Positions 1 through 11,765 of a stretch of DNA of 64,000 nucleotides are shown here, in pieces; the stretch's first letter is position 1, and the number at the start of each line of letters is the position of its first letter. This DNA comes from Argentina anserina. Taxonomy: Eukaryota; Streptophyta; Magnoliopsida; Rosales; Rosaceae. The stretch covers positions 9,621,395-9,685,394 of the forward strand of contig NC_065878.1 in the NCBI RefSeq assembly GCF_933775445.1, written 5' to 3'. Position numbers and translations under genes: made by a program. The notes under the pieces were generated by a model. That model made no database searches, was not told the origin of the DNA, and saw only the letters and a list, made by a program, of their open reading frames with translations.

Positions 1-40
1 TTATAATAGGGTATTTTTGTAGGTGTTTTTGCGCCTATCA
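1..40 (+). repeat. 3' end of the left LTR of the Athila-like element
   Basis: Positions 9-40 match the last bases of the LTR at 7572-9452: both have ggtatttttg and end gcgcctatca. It is cut by the window edge. Confidence 0.8.
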
Positions 41-45
41 AAATT

Positions 46-65
46 TAGCGCCGTGTTGCCGGAGA
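46..65 (+). other. Primer binding site of the Athila-like element
   Basis: The sequence tagcgccgtgttgccggaga lies 5 bp after the LTR end. It resembles the GGCGCCGTTGCCGGGG-type primer site of plant Athila elements, which is usually assigned to tRNA-Asp. It has a changed second base and one inserted base. Confidence 0.6.
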
Positions 66-368
66 TTGTTTAATTATAAGTCTTAAACGTGTTTTTATTT
101 TTTAATTTTACTTTTAATTTTAATTTTTATAAAAAATTAATATTTAATTTATTTTTTATTTTAAATTTTAAATTTTATTTTATTTTATTATTATTTTTTA
201 TATAATTTTGCTTTATTTACTTTATTTTTCATTTAAGTCTTACATTATTTACTGTGTGCAGGAGCTTTTTATATGGATACTTAACATTTTACAAGCTCTG
301 AACCACTGTTATTTGATTCCGAGATTGAGAAAGCAGCATAGCTAAACAGGAAACAACAGAGACTACAG
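66..368 (+). other. AT-rich untranslated leader of the Athila-like element
   Basis: About 170 bp (90-240) is almost pure A/T with runs of T and of taatttt. No reading frame of note is present. Such leaders are common in Athila elements. Confidence 0.5.
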
Positions 369-1586
369 GTGAATACGAGTAACAGTGTTGGTGAGGATTC
401 TGAGCCTAAACATCATTTTAATTCAAATACTGAGTTTGAGGAAGAGCAACATGTTCCAACGCCTCCATCATCACCACGAGTAATGGTTGCGAAACTTAAG
501 AAGTCCTTTACTCCGGGCATAGGTGCAACAGATTCACGAGTTGTGCTACCAGAAAATTTGGGGGCTTACTCAATTCCCCCATCTCTGATTTCTAATCTAG
601 CACACTTTAGAGATACTCATTCTGAAGATCCAAAAGACCATTTTAATGAGTTTACAGCACTATGCAGAATACAGAAGTCAACAGCGGTGGATGAGAATGT
701 TGTGAAACTTATTCTTTTTTCTTTTTCCTTAAAAGAGCAAGTAAATGCATGGTATAATTCACTGGCTTCCCAATCTATTGACTCATGGGACAATATGTGT
801 GTTGCATTCATGAAGAAATTCTATTCAGCCTCTCACACCAAGAATTTAAAGAACCAGATCAGTACATTCAGGCAGAGAGATGGAGATGAATTACATGAAG
901 CGTGGACTCAATTCAAGGGTCTACTACGGCAATGCCCCCATCACAAGTTTGATCTCAACACTCAAATGAAGTACTTCTATGAAGGAGTGGATTCACTCAA
1001 CATGCAAAAACTTAACTCGGCTTGTGGAGGAATTTGGTGGAATCAGACTGGAGCTTAGGAAATTGTAGAGAATCAAGCATAGAATTCAAGACAGTTTCAG
1101 TCCAGAGACCGATCTATAGGTGCCAGCGGAAGATCCTTAAATGCTATTACCATAGATGGAGCCATAAAGAAGAGATTGAGTTCTATGGAGAATGACATTG
1201 TCTTAATTGCTAGTGTTATGAAGGTGAATAAGAAAGCTACCGTTGCCGAATCTCAAGTGGTTTGTACTATTTGTTCAGCTAAGAACCACCTTGCAAAAGA
1301 TTGTCCTGAGTGCAGAGCAGTTGAGGAAGACACTCAAGAGGATGATGTGAATTTTGTTTATAGGCAACCCATCACATATAATGGGAATACAGATCATCCG
1401 TTCCTTAGCTACCGAAGCAATAATGTGCTCAATCCTCCAACTACTCCACCTGGATTCCAACAAAGACAAATGAGGGGATGTGCAGCAATTTGGCCAAAGA
1501 CGTGTGGATCAACAACAACAGGCTCCAGGTCACATATCAACATGAACTTTAACTTTGGAAGCTATGATGCAACAAATGATGTTTGA
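369..1586 (+). pseudogene. gag of the Athila-like element, broken
   Basis: This encodes the structural protein that would form the virus-like particle. The first 229 codons contain a retrotransposon gag core, with LGAYSIPPSLISNLAHF near the start and the pattern AWYNSL...W..M..AFMKKF in the middle. A stop at 1056-1058 interrupts the frame. The same frame resumes and reaches a CCHC zinc knuckle (CTICSAKNHLAKDC, about 1269-1310), which would bind RNA. The open frame starts with GTG at 369, so the true ATG is not clear. Few substitutions separate the parts, so the damage seems moderate. Confidence 0.75.
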
Positions 1587-2043
1587 TAGCAAAAAGGAAA
1601 GAGAGGAAAGCAGTGCCTTTCGCCAACATATCAAGTCCACCACTCAGCAACAAGGGAAGGCAATTGACTAGTTAGAGCGCCAAGTGAACCAAATCCAACA
1701 AACTCTTGCACAAGTCAACCCAGGACGACTTCCGAACAACACTCTTCCTAATCCTAAGGGTCATCATGAAGTCAATGCAATGGTTTTGAAAAACGGGAAT
1801 GTGGTGGATGCAGCTACAGTGGTCAAGAAGCCAAGAAGAAAGTGGGAAGAACTTGTATTAGAGCAGATTGTGCCTGAGGAACCATCAAAAGTCAGTCTGG
1901 GCACCCCAACTCAATCCATTGAGGAATTCGCTCAACTTGTTGAGAATGCACCTAGACCAAACATTGAATCAAGACCGAAACCAGCCCTGGTATGTCCCTT
2001 AACCTCACCTTTGATTATCACTAATGTGCCTTTTCCTAAGTAG
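1587..2043 (+). pseudogene. gag C-terminal/linker region, frameshifted
   Basis: A 119-codon frame from 1684 encodes a charged linker containing NPKGHHEVNAMVLKNG and KPRRKWEE. Plant Athila polyproteins have such a linker between the zinc knuckle and the protease. It is in a different frame from gag (1684 versus 369), so at least one indel separates them. Confidence 0.55.
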
Positions 2044-2533
2044 GTTACAGAAACAAGTGAAGGAGGAAAGAGACAAGGAGATCCTAGACGTCCTCAAGAA
2101 GGTTGGGGTGAATATTCCATTGTTGGATGTGATCAAGCAAATTCCTCAGTATGCAAAATTAATCGAGGACTTGTGCACTTCAAAGAGAAAATTCAAAGGA
2201 ACTAAAACAGTTGCCTTGAGTGAGAGGGTGTCCGCTGTGCTACAAAGAATGTTACCACCAAAGTTAGGCGATCTGGGACGTTTCACTATTCCATGCATTA
2301 TTGGTGATGACAGGTTTGCTAGTGCTCTTATTGATTTAGGTGCTTCCATAAATTTAATGCCATATGCTGTGTATGATAGAATGAATATGGGAAAACTTTT
2401 GCCTACTGGGATAACCATTAAACTTGTGGATCGGTCTAACTGTTACCCTAGAGGTATTATAGAAGATGTGCTAGTGCAGGTTGGTGATTTGATTTTTACA
2501 AGCGGATTTCTTTGTATTAGAGATGGAAGGTGA
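2024..2533 (+). pseudogene. Aspartic protease (retropepsin) region of the Athila-like element
   Basis: The polyprotein-processing protease is recognised from RFTIPCIIGDDRFASALID, then LGASINLMPYAVYDRM. The active-site triad reads D-L-G-A rather than D-S/T-G-A. DLGAS is seen in many plant Athila-type polyproteins, so this may be a lineage feature rather than damage. The frame is shifted relative to the gag linker it overlaps. It ends at a stop where sequence for the following linker continues. Confidence 0.65.
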
Positions 2534-3395
2534 ACAAGTGCCCTCTGAGATACCATTGATTCTTGGTAGACCATTCTTGAGAACAGTACTAAAATTAATT
2601 GTTATGATGGTTCACTTAAGCAACTGGAGGAAAGATCAAATTCAACATCTTTGAATCCCTGAAGCACCCAAATACTAATGATATGTACTCTTGTTGTTTT
2701 ATTGATGTTTTTGAGAGTTTTGTGCAGGATTTCATTCAGTATTCATTGGAGGATGATCCCATAATAAAAGCTGGTAAAAAGAAAGTTTCAACACAAGCGG
2801 TTCAATCTATTGAGGAAATTCCTTAACCTGTGAAATTTGAGCCTGTATTTGAGATTGCATTAGCCGAAGACCTTGATATGGATGAGGAGTATTATGCAAT
2901 GGAGGAAGAATTTGAATCTTTGCCATACATGATAGGTATGTCTCGTAAACTCATTCCTCTTCTGGTTTCAACTAATGTGCTTGCTCCATCTATTCAGAAA
3001 GTACCCAAGTTAGAGCTCAAACCTCTACCTGAGCATTTGAAGTATGCTTTTCTCTGAGATGGTAAAAGTTTACCAGTCATAATTTCTTCAAAGCTCTCAC
3101 AGTTGCAAGAGGAGAAGTTATTGACTGTACTTAGGGAGTACAAGCAAGCAGTTGGATGGATAATAACAGATATCAAAGGAATATGTCCCACTCTGTGTAC
3201 TCACATGATACATTTGGAGGAGGGAGTTAAGCCAACAAGATAAGCTCAACGTTGACTGAACCCCCCCCCCCCCTCATGTTGGAAGTTGTCAAGAAAGAAG
3301 TGATTAAACCCCGCGATGCATGTATAATTTATGTTATTTTTGACAGCAAGTGGGTTAGTCTTTTGTAGGTAGTTCCCAAACGTTCAAGAATTACA
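2534..3395 (+). pseudogene. Decayed protease-RT linker and RT N-terminus
   Basis: A 75-codon frame at 2830-3057 has an acidic stretch (EDLDMDEEYYAMEEEFES) and ends ELKPLPEHLKYAFL, the usual lead-in to plant Ty3 RT. Beyond it the frame is lost, and a 13-base C run (3261-3273) replaces codons just before the RT finger region. Confidence 0.5.
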
Positions 3396-4243
3396 GTGGT
3401 AAAGAATGATGAGAACGTGTTGGTACCACAACATGTGCAAACGGGATGGAGAATGTGTATTGACTACCGTAAGCTCAATGCCACCACATGCAAAGATCAC
3501 TTTCCTGTACCGTTCATTGATCAAATGTTAGAAAGGTTAGCAGGTCATGCATATTATTGTTTTTTAGATGGTTATTCAAGGGTACAATTAGATAGCCATA
3601 CACAAGGATGACCAGGAGATGACCACCTTTACATGCCCCTACGACACTTTTGCTTACTGGCGGATGCCCTTTGGCCTATGCAACACGCCTGCAACGTTTC
3701 AACGATGCATGATGAGTATTTTTTCGGACATAGTTGAAAAAATCATTGAGGTATTTATGGATGATTTTTCAGTATTTGGTGATTCTTGACATGTGTCTGC
3801 ATCATTTATCCATAGTTTTGAAACGTTGTGTCGAGACTAACCTCGTTTTGAATTGGGAAAAGTGTCATTTTATGGTAGAACAAGGTATAGTTTTGGGACA
3901 TGTAATATCTGCCAGGGGGATTGAAGTTGACAAAGCTAATGTTGATATTGTGCGTACTTTACCTCCTCCTTCAACTGTGAAGGATGTGAGATCTCTTCTT
4001 GGACATGCAGGATTTCATCGTAGGTTTATCAAGGACTTTTCCAAGATAGCCCGACCATTATGTGCACTGTTCCATAAAGATGTAGCCTTCAACTTCACAG
4101 ATGAGTGCTTGAAGGCATTCAACAAGCTCAAGGAGCTTCTGACGACCGCACCCATCTATAGGCACCTGATTGGAACTTACCTTTTGAATTCATGTGTGAT
4201 GCTTCTGATTATGCGGTTGGTGCTGTGTTGGGTCAACGTCTAG
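3396..4243 (+). pseudogene. Reverse transcriptase of the Athila-like element, frameshifted
   Basis: RT copies element RNA into DNA. The fingers (GWRMCIDYRKLNATT) and a degraded palm motif (FLDGYSRVQL) are in one frame up to 3611. The next part, TCPYDTFAYWRMPFGLCNTP (about 3635-3690), is in a second frame. The catalytic Y/F-x-D-D appears as FMDD (about 3756-3767). The thumb and connection (NWEKCHFMVEQGIVLGHVIS, SLLGHAGFHRRFIKDFS) follow in a third frame. At least two frameshifts make it non-functional. The identification is secure because the motifs occur in the right order and spacing. Confidence 0.75.
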
Positions 4244-4737
4244 CTAAGTTTCCCCATGTCATCTATTATGCTTCCAGGACTTTAAATGATGCACAGTTAA
4301 ATTACTCAACTATAGAAAAGGAATTCTTAGTTGTGGTCTTTGCTTTAGAAAAGTTTAGGTCGTACTTGTTAGGAACTAAACTCATTGTTTTCTCTAACCA
4401 TGCTGCTTTGAGATACTTGATGACCAAACAGAATGCAAAACCCAGGTTGATTAGATGGATGTTGCTACTTCAGGAGTTTGATATTGAGATCAAAGATAAG
4501 AAAGACACTGAGAATGTGGTGGCAAACCACCTGAGCAGGATCACGCATGGATCTAACATGGAGGATGACTCATTGCCTCTGCGTGATAGCTTCCCTAATG
4601 AGCAACTTTTTGCTCTCAACGTTTCTGAGCCTTGGTATGCAGATATTCTTAACTATATTGTGTCAGACAGAATACCAAGCGACTACAGTATAACTCAGAA
4701 TGACAAGTTAGTGAAGACAACTAAGCATTATGTGTGA
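4192..4737 (+). pseudogene. RNase H domain of the Athila-like element
   Basis: RNase H removes the RNA strand during reverse transcription. The motifs are [15 protein letters not shown] at the start, the [19 protein letters not shown] core, a variant of the TDH motif (FSNHAAL), and VVANHLSR at the end. The frame overlaps the end of the RT frame in a shifted register. It ends at a TGA (4735-4737) where the same frame continues directly into integrase, so a single stop codon separates them. Confidence 0.75.
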
Positions 4738-4773
4738 GATGAGCCTTATCTATACTAACATTGTCCAGATTTT

Positions 4774-5874
4774 TTGATACGAAGGTGCGTTTTTGAAACT
4801 AAATTTCAATTTATTCTCACTTTTTGTCACTCACATATAGAGGGAGGTCACTTTTCTAGAAAGAAGAGTGCAATGAAGGTTTTTGAAAGTGGCTTCTTCT
4901 GGCCAACTTTGTTCAAAGATGCCCACAAGTTCTATAAATCATGTGATAGATGTCAGCTCACAGGTAACGTAGGTCATAGAGATCAGATGCCCCAACACCC
5001 AATTTTTTTTGTTGAGATTTTTGATGTGTGGGGTATTGACTTTATGAGTCATTTTCTTAGCTCTCAGCAAAATATTTGTATCCTACTTGTAGTTGATTAT
5101 GTTTCAAAATGGGTGGAGGCAGTGGCCACTCGTACTAACGATGCTGCTGTTGTTTTGAAATTTTTGAGATCATTGTTTGTTAGATTTGGTATTCCCAGGT
5201 ACATCATCAGTGATGGAGGTTCTTATTTATGTAACAAGTCTTTTGCAGCTTTGCTCAGGAAATTCAATGTTCTTCATAAGGTGTCAACACCTTATCATCA
5301 TCAGACGAGCGGGCAGGTAGAAGTATCCAACAGGAAATTTTGGAGTCAACGCTTAGATGAGGTGTTGTGGGCAAACAAGTCACCGATTTGGATGTCTCCT
5401 TATCGAATGGTCTATGGGAAAGTCTACCATCTTCCAGTAGAGCTTGAACACAAGGCATATTGGGCTATTAAGCAGTTTAACTTTGATATTGATGATGCAG
5501 GTGTTCATAGGAAGTTACAACTGAATGAGGTAGATGAGATTCGAAATAATGCTTATGAATCCAATCGAATCTACAAGAAGAAAACCAAGATGTTTCATGA
5601 TAAGATGATTAAAAGAAAATCTTTTGTTGTTGGGCAAAAAGTCTTGCTTTTCAATTCGAGTCTACGTTTATTCCCAGGTAAACTTCGTTCTAGGTGGAGT
5701 GGGCATTTTGTTATACTTAATGTGTTTGCTCATGGTGCAGTAAAGGTCAAAAATATGAAGAATGAGAATAAGTTCAAAATGAATGGACATAGGCTCAAAC
5801 TGTTTTATGAGCCTGTAGCGGTGAGAGATGTGGAAGAAGTACATCTCCGCGATCCCGTGCCAGTGGAGCAATGA
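4774..5874 (+). pseudogene. Integrase of the Athila-like element, internally shortened
   Basis: Integrase inserts the cDNA. An HHCC zinc finger is visible (H...H in FCHSHIEGGH, then CDRC). The first catalytic D is in WGIDFMSHF, the second in IISDGGSYL and the E in GQVEVSNRK. The C-terminal GPF-like region reads LRSRWSGHFVI. Between GQVEVSNRKF and SQRLDEVLW the text is shorter than usual for plant Ty3 integrases, and a second shortening lies near WANKSPIWMSP, so two small in-frame deletions are inferred. The frame limit at 4774 is not a real start, because integrase is released from the polyprotein. Confidence 0.75.
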
Positions 5875-7571
5875 TTATAAGTATCGTCTAGCTGTTGACG
5901 TTAAACTTAGCGCTACTTGAGAGGCAACCCATGTTAATGGAGAAGCTTGGATTCTAGATTTGCATTCTTTCATTTTTTCTCCTTTGTTATTTTTCATGTT
6001 TAATGTGTTTTGTGATGTCATAGGTCTTCTGCTTCATACTTGTTTGATGTGTTGCATGCTTTAATTTTGTTTTACATTGAGGACAATACAAATTTCAAGT
6101 GTGGGTGAGGTTTATATGATATCTTTGGCGTCTATGTTTAGATTTGTGATTTTGAGTCTTTTAGGTATGCTTTTTGAGTTAAAAAATAAATAAAAATACA
6201 AACAAAAAAATTTTTTTGTAGTCTTGTTTAAATATTAGGGATCTTAACTAGTCTATGATGTGCTTATATCTTCTGAAATTGTGAATAAGAGTGCAACATG
6301 TGTCTATGTTAGCTGAGTTTCTTTGGTTATTCTTGATATATGGTGCATGTGTTAATATGTAGTAGATGTAGAAACGAGTTAACATGGTACATATTCATCA
6401 ACATGCTTAAACATAGTTGAGATTCCTTAACCTGTGAGCGATTGAGCCAAAATGTGATTATACATGTTTTCTTTGTTATGTGTCAATTGCTTGCCATATA
6501 TTAAATTAATGGACTCTAAAGATTACTAGAACTTGCTCTTGTGCTTGTCAAAGCTTATAGTCATTATATATCTTGATTGGGGAAGTGATAAAGGCACTTA
6601 AGATCTACCCCCATTGCCATATGTAGCATGTGACCCATATTTTGTGTACACAAGATGTGCAACCCTTAGTTAACTACTTTGAGCTTGCATTGTGATTTTT
6701 TTTGTCATCACCCACATAACCTTACCCTTGAACCTTAGAATAGTTATATCTCTACCTTTGTTCTAGAACTTAGTAGAGCTTTACATGAAATGTATACATG
6801 AAGACCAAGACGGAAGATTGTGAAGATGAAGCAAAAAAGTAAGTATGAGATATCAAGCTACTTATGTTGTAAAAAAAAGTGTATGTTCTTTTGTGATGTT
6901 TAGCTTATACCATAGGTTAATTGTAGATGAAAAGAATGAAATGAAAGCCCAACAAGATGAAATTTGGCCACAATGGGGATATATTTGGACGAATTCAATA
7001 GTGAAGATGCTTCAAGGGTTGTAAAGTTCGAAAACGTCTCTACATTTATGCTCTACTAGGTTTTAAAACTTGTTTGAATTCTATATCCCTTTTATTCTAT
7101 AAACTTATGAGCTTAACCACATTACAACCTTATAAAGTCATTTTTGATCCTCAAGATATGCAGTCTTTGATCTTTGGAGATAAGTCACAAAAGTTAAGCA
7201 TATGATTCGGTCCATTTGGCAAGTAATTGAGTTGAGTGAAAACCTTAGACATATGTTGAGAGAAACACTTATAGCGTACCCATGTGAGGTTGAATCTTAA
7301 CTTTTTTTATTGCATGCTATAGCTTTACATTCACCATGATTATGTCTTCGTCCTACATGATGCATGTGTGTCATGTATTGACATTAACCTTCGAAATTTC
7401 GTGGATTGAATTGAAATATCATGTGATCTTGGTATTGCAATGTTAGGGAGATTGTTGAGACAAAGTGTTAAGGGCATTAGAGTTTTGTAGTCTGTGTTAT
7501 TGTTGAGTCTTTCCAGAGTCTTAGTTTAGTGTTTTGCTCGAGGACTAGCAAAAGCTAAGTATGAGGTATTT
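5875..7571 (+). other. Non-coding 3' region of the Athila-like element
   Basis: No frame longer than about 60 codons is present. A motif resembling the internal purine-rich tract of plant Athila/Tat elements occurs at about 6076-6110 (gaggacaatac...gtgtgggtgagg). The stretch ends with a purine-rich tract (about 7540-7568) just before the LTR. Athila elements often hold an env-like gene here, but none is recognisable. Confidence 0.55.
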
Positions 7572-8004
7572 TGATAGTCACATATTTATGTGACTTTTAT
7601 TGTGTTAATTATTCCTTTTACTTAGCTATTTTGTTATGTTTTTATATTTTTAATTAACTTTATTTTTTTAGGTATTTTGAAGTGAAATAAAGAAAAAGAT
7701 AGAAGAAAGAGATGGAAATCCAATTTCTAACTCGAATATCTTGACAAGAAGAGAAAAATGTGAAATTCCGGTAATTTTCCGAGCATTTTCGGGCTAATTT
7801 TATGGAGGAGTAAGGAAGGAACAACACATTGTTCTATCACAGCTAGATCTCATCTTTTTAGTTGAGATTTAACTACACAATATTTCTCTCTCTCTCACAA
7901 AATAATGGTTCCCCATTGTCCAAAAATCCACACATATATTATGCAAAAATCTAATTTGATTTTGGGTGTAATTATCACCCCTAGGTCCATCATTACCTAG
8001 CAAT

Positions 8005-8200
8005 CATTCACTTCCTCCATGATCACACACTTCCTTCCATGATCACTCACTTCCTCTTTTATCACCCACTTATTTCTATGATCACTCACTTCCTTCCATG
8101 ATCATCAATTTCCTCATTTATCACCCACTTCCTTCCATTATCACTCACTTCATTCTATGATCACCAATTTCCTTCCATGATCACTCACTCCACTCACTAT
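8005..8200 (+). repeat. About 20-bp minisatellite in the Athila-like LTR
   Basis: About ten imperfect copies of a unit like ccatgatcactcacttcctt occupy the LTR just upstream of its TATA box. Variants replace atgatc with tttatc. Confidence 0.7.
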
Positions 8201-8247
8201 ATCATTATCTCTCACTTTTCTCTACTTTTTCCACCACCATTCTCCTC

Positions 8248-8255
8248 TATAAAAA
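8248..8255 (+). promoter_or_regulatory. TATA box in the Athila-like LTR
   Basis: tataaaaa follows a C/T-rich stretch and lies about 680 bp into the LTR, a reasonable place for the U3/R start. Confidence 0.5.
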
Positions 8256-9452
8256 CATTCATCACCACCATCTCCATACACACCATTTTTCCACAACCAA
8301 CCAAGAGAAAGAGAGAGAGAGTGGAAGAAAAAATAGAGAGAAGAAGAGAAGAGAAATGGGAGAAGACGGACATGGAGAGCCGAAGCGAAGTCACCTTCAA
8401 TCTCCTCAAGCTACAACTCACATCTCCTTAAGGTGTTAAAATCTCATCAAGCCTCCACAAGAAAAAAGAAGTTCGGTCCCTTCTCTTTTAACACATATCT
8501 CATGTATTCTTTGATGCTTTTATTCAAGATTATGGGTAACTAAATTTTGATAGTTATGGGCTAATCAAAGCTCTAGATATGTCTTCGATTTCAAACTCTA
8601 ATTGATTTATATAATTTTATATGAGAATTTCTTCACTGATTGTTCATTGATAATTCTATTGCATGTCTCATTGGGTCGATACTTTGATGCATGTTTTAGG
8701 GTTTTATTATCTTAAATATGTATATGACCGACATATCGTTGCATATTTTATGAGAGATAACAAGTTCTTTGCAGGTATTTGTGTGAAGTGATTCCTTAGT
8801 AATCTAAGGCTACTGACATTGACCTTAGATTCTTTGTTGTTACTCAAACGTTCTTAAATGATTTTAATTATTTTGGTCTAGATACCGACATTTAATAGAT
8901 CAATTAATTGAGAATATAGTTAAGTCGATACCGACATTTTCCTTAACATGACAATTAAGAGAACGTATTACAGTTAATGACCTAACGACATTGGCTTAAC
9001 TGTGAGTGCATTCATCTATAATTATTGACATTGTTTTGGGGTGATTGAAACATATCTAGTGGTGGAGAGAAGTTCCTAGCTATTGTTTTTCTCATACCTA
9101 CATCCATATTTATTTTTTAATATTTTGTTTTTAGCAGTACTTCTGTATTATTTAGTTTTGTTCACCAATCAAACCAATTCTGAATACTCTCAAAATTTGT
9201 TTGGTAGTCCACGACTGTGTCTAGTTAGTGTTTATTTAATTTCGTAATTTTTGGTTGAGTCTTGATTAGCTAATTATTTAGGTTTCCGCTCATAGTTTGA
9301 GTGTACCAGATTTCTGTTTTACACGTCTGTTTGTGGTTTTAAGTCTTAGTTTCACCGATCCTCTGTGGGTAATGACCCTGATTTGCCATTTACTACATTG
9401 ATATAATTGATTTGATAATATGGTATTTTTGAAGTTCCTTTTGCGCCTATCA

Positions 9453-11460
9453 AATAGCATATGATGCACTATTATTAATTGAAGTACAAATCAAGACTCT
9501 GTGTATATCAAAGTAGATCCCTCATATCTTATCAAAAGACTAGATCATTCGTCTTTCTATCTTTTTATTATTGTTATAATTGAAATATCCAAAATTCCCA
9601 TTTCTTGGGTAATTCGTGTGTCCATCGTGCATTATCTTCACGTACTCAAACATAAGTCGAAATGAAATATTAATCTTTTTCAAATGGCCTAAATTAAACT
9701 TCTAAACATGCCAATAAGTAGGTTGCTTGAAGTAGATTGCGATTATGTTTGCTTAACATGCAAATATGAAAAAAAACCTAATAGAAAGTGCAATTTCAAA
9801 ATCAAAGAGAGCAAAAAAATTGTAGAAAGAGATGCAAAATTAATTTATGATAGTAGATCCAAGAAGATTGATACACTAATCAAATTAGTGGTATAGGGGG
9901 TCACCATGTACTTCAAATAAAAAGGCTCTTTCGTGTCCTTATAAGCTGGTCCATGAGATAAATGTTAGACTATATTATATTGGACATATCGTGTATTATA
10001 CCGTTTGGAGGTTTAGAGATATATATTCGACTATGCTTCTCACCTCTATCAATCATATTGCTGTATCTAAGGAGAAGAATATTACTATTAACATTCAATA
10101 TTGATGATACAGCGGTATTCTTGTTCGTAGACTCTGACTTCTGTTTTCATGCACTCTTCGGACTGTCCGGCTTGGCTAGTCAGCTAGTGGTTCAGTGGAT
10201 CTAGCGCCTCGATCGATTATGACAGAGTTGTGAAGTAGGCTTTCCACTGGCATGGATTGTACTCATTTAAGCACTGTTGCCTCGGTGGTTCGTCCGGTGG
10301 TGCAGTACGTATCTGATACGGTGGAAATGCTTATAGCGGATATTTCATAATTGCTCCAAGGCGTTTGGGAATGCAGCATGCCCCATGATCAGGGGTCTGC
10401 ATGCGTTGATGGCAGCAAAGAATGCTGGAGAGGGGATCTTAGGCTCTCAGCGGTGACCATGCATGGTTTAATTTCTTGGAAGTTCCGACTGCAATTACTA
10501 AAAATCAGATCGATTTGACAACGAACATTATAATTAATCCTTGCTTACTGGAGGTGGAACACCGGCCGTTCGGGTAACGCATGGAGATCCAGTTCTACTT
10601 TTGTCAGCGTACTAGATTTCCCAACCTTGCCATAGGAAGCAAGGAGTCGACCCACGGTGGACATCGATAGAGTTAGCAATTAAGGGGCCACTAGATCGTT
10701 TTACATTCACCGAGACACCGATATTACAAGAGAAGCATCAAAACTAACGGGAACAACCACTACTAAAAGGATTCACAAAAGCCACATCGCATTTATGACC
10801 TTTAATAATGTGGTCCTTACAAAAGAATTCACATAACCTCAACACATGTGGTTTCTATATATGTATGATCTACCGGTCATTTTTGTAGTGGGCATCTACC
10901 ATGATCGGAGAGTACGAAACTGAGAGTACAATAGAGAGAATATATATGTAACGTAGCAAAAGCCTCCTTGATTATCTAAAGGATATTCGAAAAAATATAT
11001 ATTTCTTTCCTTTTATTACAATGGTAGCGCGTTAGAGTACTTCTAAGACTTTTTTAGCTACAAATTAATCATTTGGCACATTTTACCTTTAACTGTGCAC
11101 TGTAGTATAATATTTGACTATTTGGTCACTTTGATAGCTTCGGGGTTGGAACTTAAGTTTGGGGTTCATAACTGGATACGAGAATGATACCAGAGACCAC
11201 TATCTGCCCCAGCTAGCCCTGATAAAACCATAGAAAACTGCGATTTTATTATCACATTGAAAGGAATGCACATGTGTTCCAATTATATTTCATGGTAGTA
11301 TCGAAAAATTACAGTTCAATCACAGTTGTCGACTTGAAGGAGGTCGATTTCTAGAGATATTTATGATTTGATTACCGTTGAAAAATAGACACTGGATCGT
11401 AAGAATACTTAAATTTGTTCAGTTAGTTACAAAAGCTATCAAATTGTTGGGCTAGCATAT
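9453..11460. other. Unassigned intergenic DNA between two Ty3 elements
   Basis: Two short open frames (9708-9896 and 9962-10204) show no recognisable domain. I see no LTR, exon-like run or RNA gene here apart from the small CACTA-like element at 10758-10890. It is probably old, decayed repeat DNA. Confidence 0.4.
10758..10890. mobile_element. Short CACTA-like terminal-inverted-repeat element
   Basis: It begins CACTACTAAAAGG, and its right end read on the other strand is CACTACAAAAATGACCGG, the CACTACAAAA type typical of plant CACTA elements. It is 133 bp long with no coding capacity. The flanking triplets are aac and ggc, so no 3-bp target duplication is visible and the boundaries remain uncertain. 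Confidence 0.4.
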
Positions 11461-11631
11461 TGTCACATCCCGCCAAACTTAGTCAAATTTTACCTTGAGC
11501 ATTCTAGGCGGATCCAGAATATAACAGAATTCTTTGGAAGATCCTAGAAGGCGTTGGAAGTCTCAAGAAGCCTTTGGACATCTCCGGATTTCTCTAGAAC
11601 CATGGAGAGGCTAAGAGAACAAGACCACTCC

Positions 11632-11646
11632 AGAATTTTCTAGAAT
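11632..11646 (+). promoter_or_regulatory. Perfect heat-shock-element-like motif in the LTR
   Basis: The sequence reads a-GAA-tt-TTC-ta-GAA-t, a three-unit nGAAnnTTCnnGAAn motif. It lies about 112 bp upstream of the TATA box. Further GAA units at 10-bp spacing follow (11663-11690). The 3' LTR copy has CTC in place of the middle TTC. Confidence 0.45.
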
Positions 11647-11757
11647 ACTCAAGGAAGATCTTAGAATTGTGTAGAATTGTATAGAATTCTCTAGGGTCAT
11701 CTACAGTGTACATAGTCCTAGAATTCTCTAGAACTCGTGATGTAGGAGGAGGAGGCC

Positions 11758-11765
11758 TATAAATA
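11758..11765 (+). promoter_or_regulatory. TATA box in the 5' LTR
   Basis: tataaata occurs in ggcctataaatagc. The 3' LTR copy reads ggcctaaatagc (about 19210-19218) and so lacks it. Confidence 0.6.

Larger units (their letters stand above)
1..9452 (+). mobile_element. Athila-like Ty3 LTR retrotransposon, 5' LTR mostly outside window
   Basis: The right LTR begins TGATAG and ends CTATCA at 9452. The same LTR end (gcgcctatca) is seen at 31-40, so only the last 40 bp of the left LTR lie in the window. Between them the order is primer site, gag, protease, RT, RNase H, integrase and a 1.7-kb non-coding tail, which is the Ty3 order. The primer-site type, the very AT-rich leader and the long tail where an env-like gene can sit point to the Athila lineage. 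All coding parts carry stops or frameshifts, so this copy is dead. The target duplication cannot be tested because the left flank is missing. Confidence 0.85.
7572..9452 (+). repeat. 3' LTR of the Athila-like element (1881 bp)
   Basis: It starts TGATAG and ends CTATCA (inverted termini) and repeats the left LTR end at 1-40. It holds a minisatellite (about 8005-8200), a TATA box (8248-8255) and a CT/GA-rich stretch (8280-8350). An 84-codon frame over the last part is not considered a gene. Confidence 0.8.

Noticed and set aside
8177..8431. 84-codon frame in the Athila-like LTR as a gene
   Set aside because: It is made of low-complexity C/T and GA-rich LTR DNA and has no domain.
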